A stretch of 64,000 nt of DNA, from assembly GCA_002633005.1 (NCBI GenBank), contig NMRA01000469.1, positions 107,545 to 171,544 on the forward strand. The letters run 5' to 3'. Below the pieces are notes generated by a model. That model was given only the letters and a program-made list of their open reading frames with translations. It did no database searches and was not told the origin of the DNA. The translations under genes were made by a program, and so were the position numbers. The stretch is from Phoronis australis. Taxonomy: Eukaryota > Phoronida > Phoronidae. Of this stretch, positions 1 through 12,756 are shown piece after piece. Positions within the stretch are counted from its first letter, which is position 1. Each line of letters starts with the position of its first letter.

Positions 1-810
1 AGAATAGAAAACTCTTACAAACTGTGTGGAAGTATTTGGTAGAGTCAATTAGGAAAAAATTATATCATAGATAATATTTTCACTGAAAAAAACAGTTTGA
101 GGGGGTGTCTACAGTCAAAACTGGCATGCTGCAGGTGAGAGGTGCCATTCTTGTAGATGTTAAGAGAAAAAGTGTCTGTGGTATAGAGCATGTATTAAAT
201 ATACACCGAATATGGAACATATCATTGCCTCTTTCAAGATTTGAGAATTTCTGATTAGCAAGGTTGCAAAACATTCATGAGGATAAATGAAGAGTAAAGT
301 TTCACTCAGTTGCTGATGGAAGTAAAGCCACAAAAACAAAACATAATTATAATTATTATAATGATTTGTTTATAATTCACTTTTCTGCATTTAGTTAATA
401 TTTTTCTGATCAACCAAAAAAGACATAATCTTCATTACCTTGAGGTGTCTTGTTTTGAATGACTTCATTAAATCCTACAAAAAATTCAAACTCTCATTAA
501 AATACAAATCTGCAAAGTCACTGAACAGTCAACTTATGAATGGTCAACTTCACATAAAGTAGAAAGGATTTGTTCAGTTCAACATACACTGCAATATAAT
601 CAAACACTGTGACAGTACTTGGTAGAAACACCAGTAGATAATATTAAATTAAGCAGTTTATAACACACGATTCTTAAAAAGTTGAAGTGGCTACACACCT
701 TTTATCAAGAAAATCAGATTTTGATTTAACCACTGACCATTATGAGACTGGTCTGAAATTGTTCTTTAGTAAATTCCGTGATGAATTCAGGGCTTTGAAA
801 GAACTGACAA

Positions 811-905
811 TTAGTTGTTACTTGAGACCAGGAGGCTCTACAAGTTGGCTTGTCATTCTATTAGTTGTTACTTGACACCACGCTCTACAAGTTGGCTAGC
901 CATTT
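811..905 (+). repeat. 50-bp tandem duplication
   Basis: Two copies of ttagttgttacttgaNacca...gctctacaagttggct starting at 811 and 861. No gene recognised. Confidence 0.8.
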
Positions 906-1184
906 TATGCACTGGGCAAAAGTTTCAACGAATAACAAACTTAAGATCTTTGCAAACCCACAAATCATTTCTCAGCAGACAAGTTCATTCCAATTTTATT
1001 GCGATAACTGGTCAAAATCCAAACCTTGCTTCAAGGCAGAACTCAGGTTCATAGTCACTTTAAAGTTATGCTATTTTTACATTTTCCAAATTAGGAAATG
1101 AACAAAACAGGGACTATTGGTTGAGTACGAAGTCATACACCATGCAAAAGACCTAACTGAGGAAGCAGGGAGACAGTCATATAC

Positions 1185-1270
1185 CTGGCACATTGGTCTG
1201 TAGCATCGCAGGCTCATCACCCATGTTAAAGCTTGATAAGTGTGAGGAATTCATATGTCCTAATGGTAAC
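1185..1270 (-). other. Possible exon of an upstream minus-strand gene
   Basis: On the minus strand an 86-nt open stretch is flanked by a good acceptor (ctatgttttag) and a donor (ccag|gtatat). It reads LPLGHMNSSHLSS then FNMGDEPAMLQTN in one frame only. I do not recognise the protein and found no partner exon with a matching phase, so this is weak. Confidence 0.2.
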
Positions 1271-1481
1271 CTAAAACATAGAACCAAAATTTGTCGACAC
1301 AAATAAAACATTGTGACAAGCTCTACTTCATCATTAACTGATTTGATAAATAAATGTAAAGCAAAACTTTTAGGAAATTCTGCATATTTTAACGTTATCA
1401 AAAATATTGAAAAACACAATTTTGACTATAGCGATTTTTTGGGAAACTGAAGAGATAATCGTAGCTGATTTCCAATGTTTT

Positions 1482-1543
1482 GTAATCCACCATTTATTCT
1501 AATTAATCCATCATTTATTCTAATTAATCCATCATTTATTCTC
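1482..1543 (+). repeat. 21-bp tandem repeat, 3 copies
   Basis: taatccaYcatttattctaa repeated three times head to tail. AT-rich, no further meaning seen. Confidence 0.85.
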
Positions 1544-1549
1544 ATAGCA

Positions 1550-2625
1550 CAGCACAACTGGTATAAGACAATTATCAAACAAACGGCCAAGCGACTTTGC
1601 CAGAGCTAGGACTGCTCATTTATTCTTAACCTATTGAACAACATAAATAACGGTGAATGAGAAGTTGTCATGACCCAGGGCCAGTCTTAATCATGAATAA
1701 CAGTCTCTTTCCATGATAACGATAACATGGTAAAACATGCCTAGTCTCTAAGATGGCAAAAAGGTAGTTGGTCGACAGCATTCTACTCTCTTGTATGGAT
1801 TTAATATTGTTACCCGGATATTTTCCAGCACTTTTTGTAAATTCTTCACGGCCATCACGTTGTCAAATTGCCACTGTTGTGCATTTTATTGGGAACCCCC
1901 GGATGAACACAAGAACAGCGCCATGCGGCGGGACAACTCATAACTAAACACAGGGCTGTAACCGATGCTTTACTAACACCACATCTCTCTCACGGGAGGG
2001 TGAACCAATGAAACAGAGTCCTTGAACATACTTATAACTAATGAGAACAGATTCTTAACCATAACAGTTCCCAACAGCCTATAGGTTCACTTTTTCTAAA
2101 TCCTGTGAAGAGTATTGGGTAGTTGGCAATAATGTTATTGCCTGCAACTGAGCCAATGTGAGCTTTTTGCACACGCTAGGGATTTTCAATTGCAGTTCTA
2201 CCCAACACTGCGTGATTCAAGCCATCAATAACACAAACATATAGGTCAGACAGAGAATTGGCAACTGTCCTTAACCCTAATAGTGAGAGTTATGTGAAAT
2301 TTCCCACAACATTCTAACAACTCTTCACCTGCGCCATACAACAATGTCAGTGGATAAGTGAGTTTTTCCATATACTGTATTTTATGCTGTAACAAGAGAT
2401 TTTGTAGTCTTTTCATACGTTTTTCACTAGCCTACTACTATCATCCTTGTAACACGGTCTCTATGATACATATACATTCATCACAAGACTAAAGCCATCA
2501 ACGTCTGTCTGACTGTGACATCTATGAATCTAGTATGAACTGCACTAACTTCAGTGATTAGTGAGTGACTGAACCACTGAAGTGAAGCAGAGCCAGAGGT
2601 TAGACAGTGATCATCGTCTCTAGCT
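1550..2625. other. Unassigned upstream flank
   Basis: No coding frame, RNA or repeat that I can support; short scattered stops in all frames. Position about 11-12 kb upstream of the first coding exon. Confidence 0.4.
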
Positions 2626-2631
2626 GGCCCA

Positions 2632-3049
2632 GTGGAGCTCCTATAGGAGTTTCATATGCCGGAATCTTTTCAGCGAATTATGCCTCACACTGACTAAAAC
2701 ATCAAAGTTGCGTTGTTATAAGTACCTTTCGCGATTAGAGAGACACCTTAGGAGGTTGTCGATGAATTCAATTCCTTCCACGCCAGGAGATATAACGTCA
2801 TACTACCTGGCGCACGCAGTGTTAAAAATGGCGAGTTACTGATTTTGGGAATTGAACGAAGGACTGCTCGACAAAAAAGTTTGATAACGGGAGTATTTCT
2901 TTGAGTTGGAATTAGTTAAATACATCGAAGGCCTCCTAAGGTATCCCGCTATGAACAAAAGGTATTTATAACAACGCCACTTTGATGTTTTAGTCAGTGA
3001 GGCATAATTCGCCGAAAAGCTTCCGACATATGAAGCTCCTATAGGAGCC
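2632..3049. mobile_element. Foldback MITE (copy I), TIR GTGGAGCTCCTATAGG
   Basis: Long inverted repeat. The left arm 2632 to ~2760 (ggagctcctataggag, then cctcacactgactaaaacatcaaag) is mirrored by the right arm ~2930-3049 (ttgatgttttagtcagtgaggc, then ctcctataggagc). The loop is about 170 bp. No coding capacity. Confidence 0.75.
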
Positions 3050-3075
3050 CAAACATCCTACTGGCACGTAGGGCG

Positions 3076-4085
3076 GTGGAGCTCCTATATGCGCTTCATA
3101 CACCAGAAGCTTTTCGGCGAATCATGCCTCACATTGATTAAAACATCAAAGTCACATTGTTATAAATACATTTTGCTCACAAAGGATCACCTTAGGAGGC
3201 AAAAGGTATTTATAACAACTTAACATTGATGTTTTAGTCAGTGTGAGACATAATTTGCTGAAAATCTTCGGTAATCATTTACAATATGACGACAATAACT
3301 TACACATGATTTTGGTATCGTTCGATTCCTCGCGCCGTCATCTTTCCAAAAATATATGAATTGATCCCCTACCGCGTTTCCTCATATTTTATCGTCAATT
3401 TCAGTTAGCACTATTTCGCAGTGGACATGCACTGCCATGTTAGCTCAACTCAAGATAACAGCGACATCTATTGTTATTAAAATTAAACAGCATCATATGG
3501 TGGTTGCCCGCGCGAGATTCCCGCTAAAGTTTTCCTGACCTAATATTGATGCACAAGTAGAAGCATTTTACCATTTCCATTTTTTAAAATTGTGACCATT
3601 TGACCATTTTTCCACGAAATTGTCTGAAGACGTGATATTTTCACAAATCTGGACCTCAAAAACAACCTCCGCTTTTTTGGCAGATTCTTGCTAGCAGATG
3701 CGTATATCAGGGTCACCATAGGATCGAATTCGAACCCTTGGTTACGTAACTCGGGCAGGGGATTGACAGGTCTCGGTCAACTTGAACTTATGAAAAGCGA
3801 CGATCTGCAAGTCGTTAGAAAAGTTAAGTTTTTGTCCGCCAGGTAACTCCTTATCCATTCAACATGGCGGTATTACTATTGAGTACCAGGAAATAGTGTG
3901 AGCAGAAATTTCACTATAAAAAACTAAGCTAAGGGAACGGGGTAGGAAAAATTTCTGTGTATATTTGGAAAGATAACATTGCGAGGAATCGAACGATACC
4001 AAAATCATAAGGTCTAAGTCATTGTCGTCATATTGTAAACAATTACCAAATCTTCCGCCGTATGAAGCGCCTATAGGGGCTCCAC
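3076..4085. mobile_element. Related TIR element (copy II), adjacent to copy I
   Basis: Starts gtggagctcctatatgcgc and ends gcgcctataggggctccac, inverted ends of the same family as copy I. Sub-terminal blocks are also inverted: 3270-3420 (ggtatcgttcgattcctcgc) against ~3880-4050 (gcgaggaatcgaacgatacc). A further internal fold lies around 3170-3270. Nonautonomous. Confidence 0.7.
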
Positions 4086-4099
4086 AGTCTCTACTACGG

Positions 4100-5230
4100 G
4101 GACAGTAGCGACTGTGCATGGTCACTGTCTCACTCTCAGCCAGGCAGAGCAGAGGCAGAGCTAGAGCCGAACTTCACCTGCTAAAATTCCACGACACCTA
4201 AGGATACCGCTGTTTACATAGTCAAATATCCGTTCAAAATGAGGAATTATAGGTCCCTTAATTACAGATTCATTTGATTATTTTAAGAAAGACAGAAAAA
4301 TACTAGATTATCATGAAAATTCACTTGAGCAGACATCCAAACGGAATCGATTTGTGGCGGCTAGTTGTGTTTTGGTTCTAACAAATAAAGTCATGCGAAT
4401 ATTTTTCCGGCGACAGTTACATAGTTGTAATACTTTACAAAAATAATGTTTCTATATAGTTTATCAAAAATACCAATTTATAAAATTTGTGCTATTTAGG
4501 TTTCGTTTTCTATGTTTACAAAGCCACTTTGTGATTCCGATTCTTATCGTCGAATAGCGGAAGTCTTGCTTAGCAGAGTGTAAATGAGGTAGGCCTAGCT
4601 CATTGACGAAAACGCTGTCCGGCTTTTTTATTTTTTCCTTTTTTCCTGGCGGTGAATGACAAAAGATTATTATCCGTGTATGTGTGTAAGTGAAATGCAA
4701 AACTATGTGAAATATTTAGTTGTAAGAGTAAGATTAAGTCATCATGTGAGTGCCAGGTTGCATCCCACGCCACGGGCACGGCCACATTTCACATGTCATG
4801 ATGAACGCATCCACTACCATAAGAAACTAGAGCAACACCGCATTTATTTACCTTCACTCTTATCAGGCTTCTATTGTGAGTCAGCATGCGTGAATAATTG
4901 GCTGATAAGCCACCTATGGAACTACTTTTGGCTGAATGGATTACCAGGCCATAAAATGATAATTAGCCAAGACCTTGCTGCATGCAATAGTTAACACCAT
5001 GTTCATGGCAATTTTGAAAGAGTGGACATCTTCTGCTAGTCTTTCGCTGAAAGGGTTTTAAAAAAACTTGGTTTACCGACCTCTGATTTTCTGGATTATG
5101 CAAAATTCAAATTTGCAACGTTTTCAGTTCTGCCATCATTATGCTATGGAAACAAGCAAAAATTGGCAACAATCTGTACAAGCAACAAAAAATATCTTTC
5201 TTATAGCATCACCTAGCCTTGGTGGAAAGC
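4100..5230. other. Unassigned upstream flank
   Basis: A plus-strand open frame 4656-4994 (112 aa) runs through it but has no recognisable motif, poor codon structure and no splice context. I see no supported feature. Confidence 0.35.
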
Positions 5231-5239
5231 TGTATACTG

Positions 5240-5890
5240 TATTGACCCTAATAAACGCCGCGGGCGCTTAGAAAAATTCATTTCACGGAGGTGACGCTTA
5301 TTGTAACCTAAGGCATGCAGTTGAAACCAGGTTTCCAAAACGGGTAAAATCGGAAGCTTGTATTCATCAAATTTACGCTCTGTGACGTATTTGTAGCCCA
5401 TGACAGTCTTTCTACAAAATTGTAGTGTATGTATGTATTGCTATCAATCTGCATTGTTAAATTACGATCATTTTTTAAAAAAATGTGCTGAAATCCGAGG
5501 ACGAAAACTTGCCGACTGATACGTCACTGAATCGCAATCGTTGATAGGAAAACTTGAATTCTTGAATAAAAATACAGTTTCGACTCAACAAATTACCTGA
5601 AATCCTCCTTGTGTTTTACAATTTTTTAAGTTCATGTGGAGTCCAGATTAATTGCGATTAAGTCCAAATCTGCGCTACATTGTACCCCACAACACGAGAA
5701 AAATCTCTGGATGAACACACGTTGTTATCACGTCACGTTTGTCTTGAAGTTCGTCTGTGTATGAGAGTGAGTGAGCGAGTGCGTGCGGGTCATCGACAAC
5801 ACGGACAACAGACTTGGTTACAAAAGACAGAGGATTATGCAAGAAAATGGCATTTGTTAGATTGTTTTTCGATTAAACGGCTGCAACGTG
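5240..5890 (+). mobile_element. Truncated DNA-transposon-like repeat homologous to 17190-18697 (inverted)
   Basis: The segment from gcgggcgcttag through ctctgtgacgtatttgtag, gtgctgaaatcc, gaataaaaatacagttt and acctgaaatcctcctt matches the reverse complement of about 18130-18640 in order and spacing. The outer end is near 5240; the other end diverges after ~5800, so this copy is truncated or chimeric. A 72-aa frame at 5680-5898 lies in it and is not a gene. Confidence 0.65.
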
Positions 5891-6706
5891 CAAGGTGAGT
5901 GCCGGTTTACTCACACATTTTGTGTGCAAAGGCCGACGGTCGTTAGTTCAACCGTGGAGTATAACATTAATAATCCTAGGCTCGATCTACATGGGTGACG
6001 AGCTGAACTATCCGGGCTGTGTGAAATTTCTGGGTCTAATGGTGACACTGACGCAGTGGTACCTATAGTTAGCCAGCTCGCTGTATCAAGACTATCGTCA
6101 AAATCCAAATTCGTTTTATAGTGTCCCTGTCAGTAATAATGGCATGCTAAAGTTTCTTAATGTTCGTACTTCAGGAACATAACGATCCCGCGTTTTGTAT
6201 ACATACGCACACGCTGCAGATCGCATCTCGGAAATTTCCGATTTGACGGATGACAATGGAATGAGCACAATGAAATTAAACAACGTTTTACAGCTTGTAA
6301 GGGCTATAATAAACGTATTTTGCAATGCATGTGTTCCAAAATCTAAATAACATACAGAGTAGTTCTATATTATCTTAACTTGGGTCCTATATTTTTGTAT
6401 TCGTGCGCGCCGAATGAAAGTAATCGTGAGTGTTGCTGTGTTGCTAATTCTCTTATCCTGGGCCGATTTGAAAAATTCAAAGTTGTACCAGCATTTTTTT
6501 CTCTCTTCAAATATTACACTCAAAACTGCGTAAAACGCTCTCCACAAAAAGTTCAGTCATCTAGGCTAGATTGTAATCAGCTGATCGTATCTTCATGAGC
6601 GAAGCCAATTATCCTCGCTTGTGACTCGATGAATAGAGCAGCTAGGGGTTCCCAATATTCCAGGGCGTCCATGATTTCAATGACGCATTACCCCCACTCG
6701 CCCCTA

Positions 6707-8239
6707 CAGGGGCATACCTAGGTTTCAAAACCCCGCTTGCCAGCTGGGTGAGTGAGCCAGAAAATCTACTCGCCCAGCCCAAAGTTCAGTCGCTCAACCA
6801 TTTGCGTCACTTGCTGCCAATGTCAATAAAAATAATTGTTTCGTGCGTTGGTATCACAATCTACTAGGGGTAGTATCATTTTTAGATAATGAATTCCTGC
6901 TTAGAAACTTTTGACATAAATGAATTCCCAGCAACGCATACATGCATTGTAGTAATATAGGCTACAGCTATGGCGCACATGTGGGTAAAAGACTGGCCAC
7001 TGAGATAAAATTTGACACAAAAATAGTTTTATTAAAAACTGCACTCTTCCTCACCCCTAACACCAAAATGGAAGCGCCCAACCAAAAGCAACAGCACAAG
7101 AAATCAACTTGTCATTAAGTGCATTCTGTGCACATTCACTTGGTCAAAAACTTATTCTTTGAACTTTTGATTTGCTTGCTGACTTTTTACATGATGTGTG
7201 TTTGCTTCATTATTTTGGCAGCCTGCCGAGAACCCCTATACATTATAGTAATATGGTCTGATTGTTGAGCAGGTGCTTTGAACAAGAGGGATTTTGGCTT
7301 TAAATTAAAAAAGAAATATACAATGTATATAAAACGTTGCATTGTTCAAACTAAGTTCAAAGTATTCAGTTAGAAAATCTGTCAATCATTAGCACGTTTG
7401 GTTGCCAAGGTATAAGTTCAAAGTATTCAGTAACAATGCCTGTCAATCATTAGCACGTGTCTGGTTGCCTAGGTATCCAGCAGGACAAAATAGGTGCTTC
7501 CCTTAGAAATACACAGCGAACTAGCGGAATATTGCTTGATCTGTCTTTTCTCTCAAGAAACTTGCCCTACTGAATGCACGCCTACCTGTAGGAATACCTT
7601 AGTTCTAAGAAATGACGAACAGCCACCGAGGTACGTAAAAACCCAATCACGTTCAGGATGACGATGCCACTGTATCGTGCACTATATGCCGTCGGAAGTC
7701 CGTCACTTCAATCCCCCAACCTATCTTTTAACTGATATGCTAGAAGTCCGACGTCAGTGTTAGCTCCGTGAGAGTAAACTCGGTCCTCCGTGCAGTAAGC
7801 AACAACTCAAGACTTTTCAAAAATTTCGATTTTAACCGCCCAGCCCCTGTTTTTAGATTCCTAATTTCACTTGCTGTGAGTACGTGGACCGATCTTCTGC
7901 CTTTCCCCCCTTTTTCTTTGTTTCGGACCAGTCCACAAATTCCTTTGTGCATGACCAACTACGGTAATCTCTTGTTTAGACGAATCGCGTAAGGGGTGAC
8001 ATCTACTGAATCAGTAGGAGAGCACGGCGCCGATGTTTTTTACTGCCGGAGCATCGCTAACCAAACTGAAGCTTTATTTTCATGATAAAAACAGCACAAG
8101 GTTCATCTGGGAAACGATAGAGTGCTTTTGCACTCTGAAAATTCGCTCGCCACCTGGGCAACCGGAAAGACAATTTCTACTCGCCCAGCACCATTTTTAC
8201 TCGCATTGGCGACTGGGCGAGTGGCTAAGTATATCCCTG
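6707..8239. mobile_element. hAT-like nonautonomous element, TIR CAGGGRYATACYTAG
   Basis: The left end CAGGGGCATACCTAGG and the right end (reverse complement CAGGGATATACTTAG) are inverted, each followed by a related ctcgccca-rich block. Length about 1.5 kb, no transposase. The interior contains a 61-bp tandem duplication at 7353-7478. No clean target duplication seen. Confidence 0.55.
7353..7478 (+). repeat. 61-bp tandem duplication, with an inverted relative at 8836-8945
   Basis: aagttcaaagtattcag...gtcaatcattagcacg...ggttgcc occurs at 7353 and 7414. The reverse complement of the block, including the flanking atatacaatgtat word, occurs at 8836-8945; the word also recurs near 11485. Dispersed repeat family. 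Confidence 0.75.
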
Positions 8240-8945
8240 CCCTCCCCCCACACACGCAGTGAGGTTTTTTACAAAAAATGTGTCGAACGAGGCCTTTACA
8301 TCTAAGTTTACAAAAACAGCTCTCTTGTAGTGAGCTTCTTACTAAAAAAACTGTGTGGATCAAGACTTATGTCTTAATTTACGAAAACAGCCAAATAGCT
8401 TACCAAACAGGTATTACAGATATTAAAGATATTGGTTGAACGATGAGTGCAAATTGCAGTTATAAAGTTCATCATATCGTCTTAACTAGCTTTAAATTCT
8501 GTACAATGAGTCATCAAAGCTGCAGTTACCAACACAACAAAAATGCACAGATGATGTGTGGTTTATATTTTGGCAACAGGTGTCACTGCTGTTCCATATT
8601 AAGACGTACATAGAAAAGCATGAAACAGGGGCACACTCAAACATTTTAAATGGGGATATTTTTGTGGCACATCATAATTTATTAAAATAATGACATTTAT
8701 TTTACTTTTAAAGGTGAAAAAACATGAAACTACAGCTCTGAAACACCAGTTTGGAGTTAACCAAGGTCTGTGTCCCTGTATAAAGTACTGAAATAAGTGA
8801 GATATTAGATCACTGAAAGCAGAGACACTTTAGCAACCAAGCAGGTGCTAATGATTGACAGGTTTACTAAATACTTTGAAAATAGTTTAAATACTGCAAC
8901 ATTTTACGTACATTTTTTATACATTGTATATTTATTTCTGAGTTG

Positions 8946-9720
8946 AAAGGGCCAACTTCTTTCTTTCATTAACTGGGGAGTCCTAGTAATCTTACAATGT
9001 GGGTGTCCAAACAGAGAAATTCTGATTGACAGTGTCCAAGTGATACATTGGGCATCCTTGCCAGGACATCCAGATTAGTGCTAGGGTGTCCAAATGGACA
9101 CCCAAGACATACGCTGCATGAAGGCCTGCTCTGATGTGACGTCCACTATGTATACATATCCTTTTAAACCTGTTATAGTTATTCTCATTTTTGTTGATCT
9201 TCATTGTTGTGCAGTGACATAGTACTCTACAGAGAGTGTGGTCACTTAAACCAAGAAGAAGAAAAAGATACATAAGTGCTTATGCATGCATCCAGCCTAA
9301 AATATAGGAGGGCTCCAATTTTTCCGTATGCGGACCTTTTGTTTACAAAAACCAACTAGGACTAAAAAAATTTTAAAAAAAACGGCTGCCCACTATGTTC
9401 AGGCCAACGAGTTGTGTATCCGCGCAGATTTCCTTTGGTCTCGTTTACTCGGACTTTTTTGCTGAGGCGGACCTTTTTGCCCAATTCACCAAATTGAGGG
9501 GCTCGTTTGAGCCCCCCTGGGTGTGCCCATGGTGCTGGTGAAAATGCCAGTAGTTTTGTTCAAAGTTACACTTGCAGCCGTCCATTTTTATTGCTAACAA
9601 AGACAGCATTTTAAGCCAGCATGCGAAATAGGTATAAGAATCTAGATCTGGTCAGTTTATCTCATGATGCATAATTTTCTAGGTGAAAAAGCATGATGTC
9701 TAGTAATATTGGGCATCAGT
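8946..9720. other. Unassigned flank with dispersed repeat fragments
   Basis: Contains short internally repeated gtgtccaa words (9000-9110) and the hairpin gctcgtttgagc at ~9502. No gene or complete element recognised. Confidence 0.35.
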
Positions 9721-10150
9721 TTATGCAGAAGCAATTTGACACGCGACCTTTTCTACTTTTGGTAACTCGAATTCATTTCTTTTGCTTCCCTTTCTCGTAA
9801 ATTGTGTCTTTAACAAATTCTTATTGAGTGGCTTCTCTCTCAACATGTTGATTTCCATAGCAAGTTTAGCAGTTCTAGGTGAGCGGACTCGATGTGTGAT
9901 GGGCTCGCCACCTGGTGATTGCTTATTGGCTTTTGTCGTGATACACTGTATCTGTTGTATCATATGCCTTTGGGTTCTGAATCCCTTCCAAGCTGCTTGC
10001 CAAGACGGTTCAAGTATCAGTGTCGATGGATTCTTAAGCATATCTAGTTGGTCCACCGAGTATTGATAGAGAAAATCAACCACAACCAACACTCGAACCC
10101 ATGATCTTCATCGTCCGAGTCAAACATCCAAACCGATTGGCCAATTGGTG
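9721..10150 (-). repeat. tRNA-derived SINE-like sequence
   Basis: Reading the minus strand, 10143-10133 is TGGCCAATCGG (RNA polymerase III box A consensus) and 10100-10090 is GGGTTCGAGTG (box B), about 33 nt apart as in tRNAs. The body then continues to ~9721. A 123-aa frame on this strand is probably incidental. The hAT-like insertion at 10157 sits right at the SINE 5' end. Confidence 0.5.
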
Positions 10151-10156
10151 ATTGCC

Positions 10157-11148
10157 CAGTGGCGGATCTAGGATATCACAAGGGGGGCCCAACATTTTGT
10201 CCGGCTGTAAGCATTTGCGCAAACCACGATTGTAGATGCGCATAGCACCGAATGGGGGGAGGTCGGGAGGGGGGCTCCCCACCCGCCTAGGAAAATTTTC
10301 CGTTTTTCCTCTAAAAATCAAGCATTTTCCTTGATTCCTGAAGTATATCCAAGAAAAAAAGGCAAAAAAACGGAGATCGTGTCAAACAGGAAAAACTGCA
10401 ATTATCAGAGACTTGAACACATGACCAGGCGGATAGAGCGCGCGTACTTTACCAGACAAGTACACCACCACGACTTAGCTACTAACTTCATAATAAGAGA
10501 CCTACTTGTTTATGGTCCACAGCGTTTGCGCGCGAAACCTACTTCTTTTTGTAATGTTTATTACACGTTTTATATTTTGTGCAATCGGTTCTTAACAAAT
10601 TTGTTATGTTTAAAATAGTCTTCAAATGTCCAAAAGACCAAATCCGTTTTTCGTGTTGGCAATAATGACGGGATTGCTTTGGAAATCGTCTTAAGTTAAG
10701 GTTTGAGAAAGAGAGAATTATGAGTTTCTGAGTGATTCACTCAGGCTTCGATTAAAATTCACATCTTACCAGCAGCTTCTGTTTTTTCATCGTCACTCAG
10801 GTTCCATTTTCTTTAAAAAATGAATAAATTTTCTTCATTGCACAGTGGAGCAGACGACAAAAACGGAGTTGCAGTGCGCAGCGCTTCTGCCGGTCGCCTG
10901 GGATATTGCGGGAGAGCCTATACTTAGCCATAGTTCCATTACGAATGCGCTGTGTTCCCAATTTAACACTTGAAATTAGATCTGAGCCCCTCCGCCCCTC
11001 AATCACTAAAACTGCACACATTTAAATCTTGTTTCATCCGTATAATTTTAATTACCGGGGTTAATTAATTAACTCAACATTTCCCTACGCTCTTGCTGTT
11101 TTATTTTTTTGTGGCAGCCAAGGGGGGCCCCCTAAATCCGCCTATGTT
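10157..11148. mobile_element. hAT-like MITE, TIR CAGTGGCGGATCTAGG
   Basis: The left end CAGTGGCGGATCTAGG, followed by a G-rich block, is mirrored by gggggccccctaaatccgcctatg at the right end. Same family as 34544-34821. TTGCC directly flanks both ends (10152-10156 and 11149-11153). About 1 kb, no transposase. This TIR is a familiar one in many animal genomes. Confidence 0.7.
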
Positions 11149-12756
11149 GCCTATTGGTAAATGATTTTGAGAGGCTTTGCTCAATGTCACACCTGGAAAT
11201 GACACGTCACAACTCTCCTTTCCCTTATTTGCATCAAGCATGTCTCCTGGTGCTCATATCATCCACTTCTCTAGTCTACGACAGAGTTGTCGCTCTCAGG
11301 CTTGGAGAATGATTCCCGACCCTCCGTGAGCAGTGCTGACATCTCGTCTGGACGTGGGTTCCAGGCCTTTATGCAGCCCACTGTCAATAGGAACCTTTCA
11401 AGTTTGGACACACACATTTAATGATTACTAGAAAGCCTCTGAAGGCTCACAGTGGGGGCTCTTTTTTTCACAGCAGGAAGAAATATACAATGTATATACA
11501 AAGTATATACAATGTTGCTGTGCTTCGCACTTGGTTGAGAGCATTGTAAAAGTCTTGGTCTACATCAATTTTTTATTAAAAATGCTCACGACAGAAGTTT
11601 ATTTTGTAAACTTAGATGTAAAAACCTTGGTCTATGCAGTTTTTGTAAAAAAATCTTTGTGTTTGGGTGGATTGCTGGGGGTGGGGGGGTTATGCCTCGG
11701 AATCANGAATTATGGATGCCCTGGAATATTGGGAACCCCATTTTGGACACCCTATTTTCGAATTCCTGGATAAAGGCCTGGTGGGTTCTACCGTTTTTTG
11801 GGTGCCAATTTTGAAAATTCTACCAGGACTGTGTTACGGTAATATAAACAAAAAGAACCATTTTTTAGTTATCCTGATTTAAATTAATATCTATTTAAAT
11901 AAAATTATTTACAAACATCATAAGTTCTGCGAAACTTGGGACGTAGACAGGGTCGAATGTAAGCACCAACAGTCCAAAATTGAAACTTACGGCATCTCCA
12001 GTCTTCATCACCAAGGCCGTCCTCACGTGTTCCGTTGACTCCACCAGTCCACCAAAATAATACATTCAAGTTCCTTACACAAAATGCTGCTGTCCGCACC
12101 ATAGCAAAGGCTCACCACATAAACAAATAACGCTCAGTATTTAGGAAGTATGAAGAAAACATAAAGTCCAACCTCAGTGTTCAGATAAATTATGACACAC
12201 GTCTGCTCACCATCGGCGACCAACTAGAACACCGAAAAAACTCAAAACTGTCCCCTAGTGGGAATACCTAACATACCTAACAACTGATTCGAACTGGGCA
12301 TTTTCAGTGTGGGAGGCCCGTGTCCAAATCGTTCATCCAAAACGTAATTTTCTCTTTGAGGATACTTTATTTGGCTGTACATCACACCCAGAAGTTCCAT
12401 GTCAGGACAGGGTTCTGTTTCGGGTCAGCAAATGAACTTTTAGATTATTTGATACCAGTACACTTGTTTGAACTTCTTTAATTTTTGAAGAATTGATATA
12501 AACTAATTTAATTTAATTATCATAAGTTCACATCTTCAAAAATTTAGTGAATTATGCAGAGGGTTTTCTTTTAGTGAAAATTTTATTTCCATCTTATCCT
12601 TAGTTATGCCACACTTGTTTTCTTGTTAAATTGTAAAAACAAAATGTTTTGAATAATGTTTATTGTTATAATTTTATGAAATCTATATAAATATCAGAAG
12701 TCCACTTTCTTTATAGTAGAATGAATGTTCATGTCACTGACTCCATTAGAAAATGA
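11149..12756. other. Unassigned flank upstream of SMARCAD1
   Basis: One ambiguous base at 11706. The 11700-11740 block is an inverted copy of 6650-6690 (ggttcccaatattccagggc). No exon, promoter or CpG-dense region that I can support, so the gene's transcription start is not located. Confidence 0.35.

Noticed and set aside
4656-4994. 112-aa plus-strand frame
   Set aside because: No motif, no splice or promoter context, composition like random AT-rich DNA.
9721-10092. 123-aa minus-strand frame as a gene
   Set aside because: Lies in a SINE-like sequence with RNA polymerase III boxes; no protein motif.
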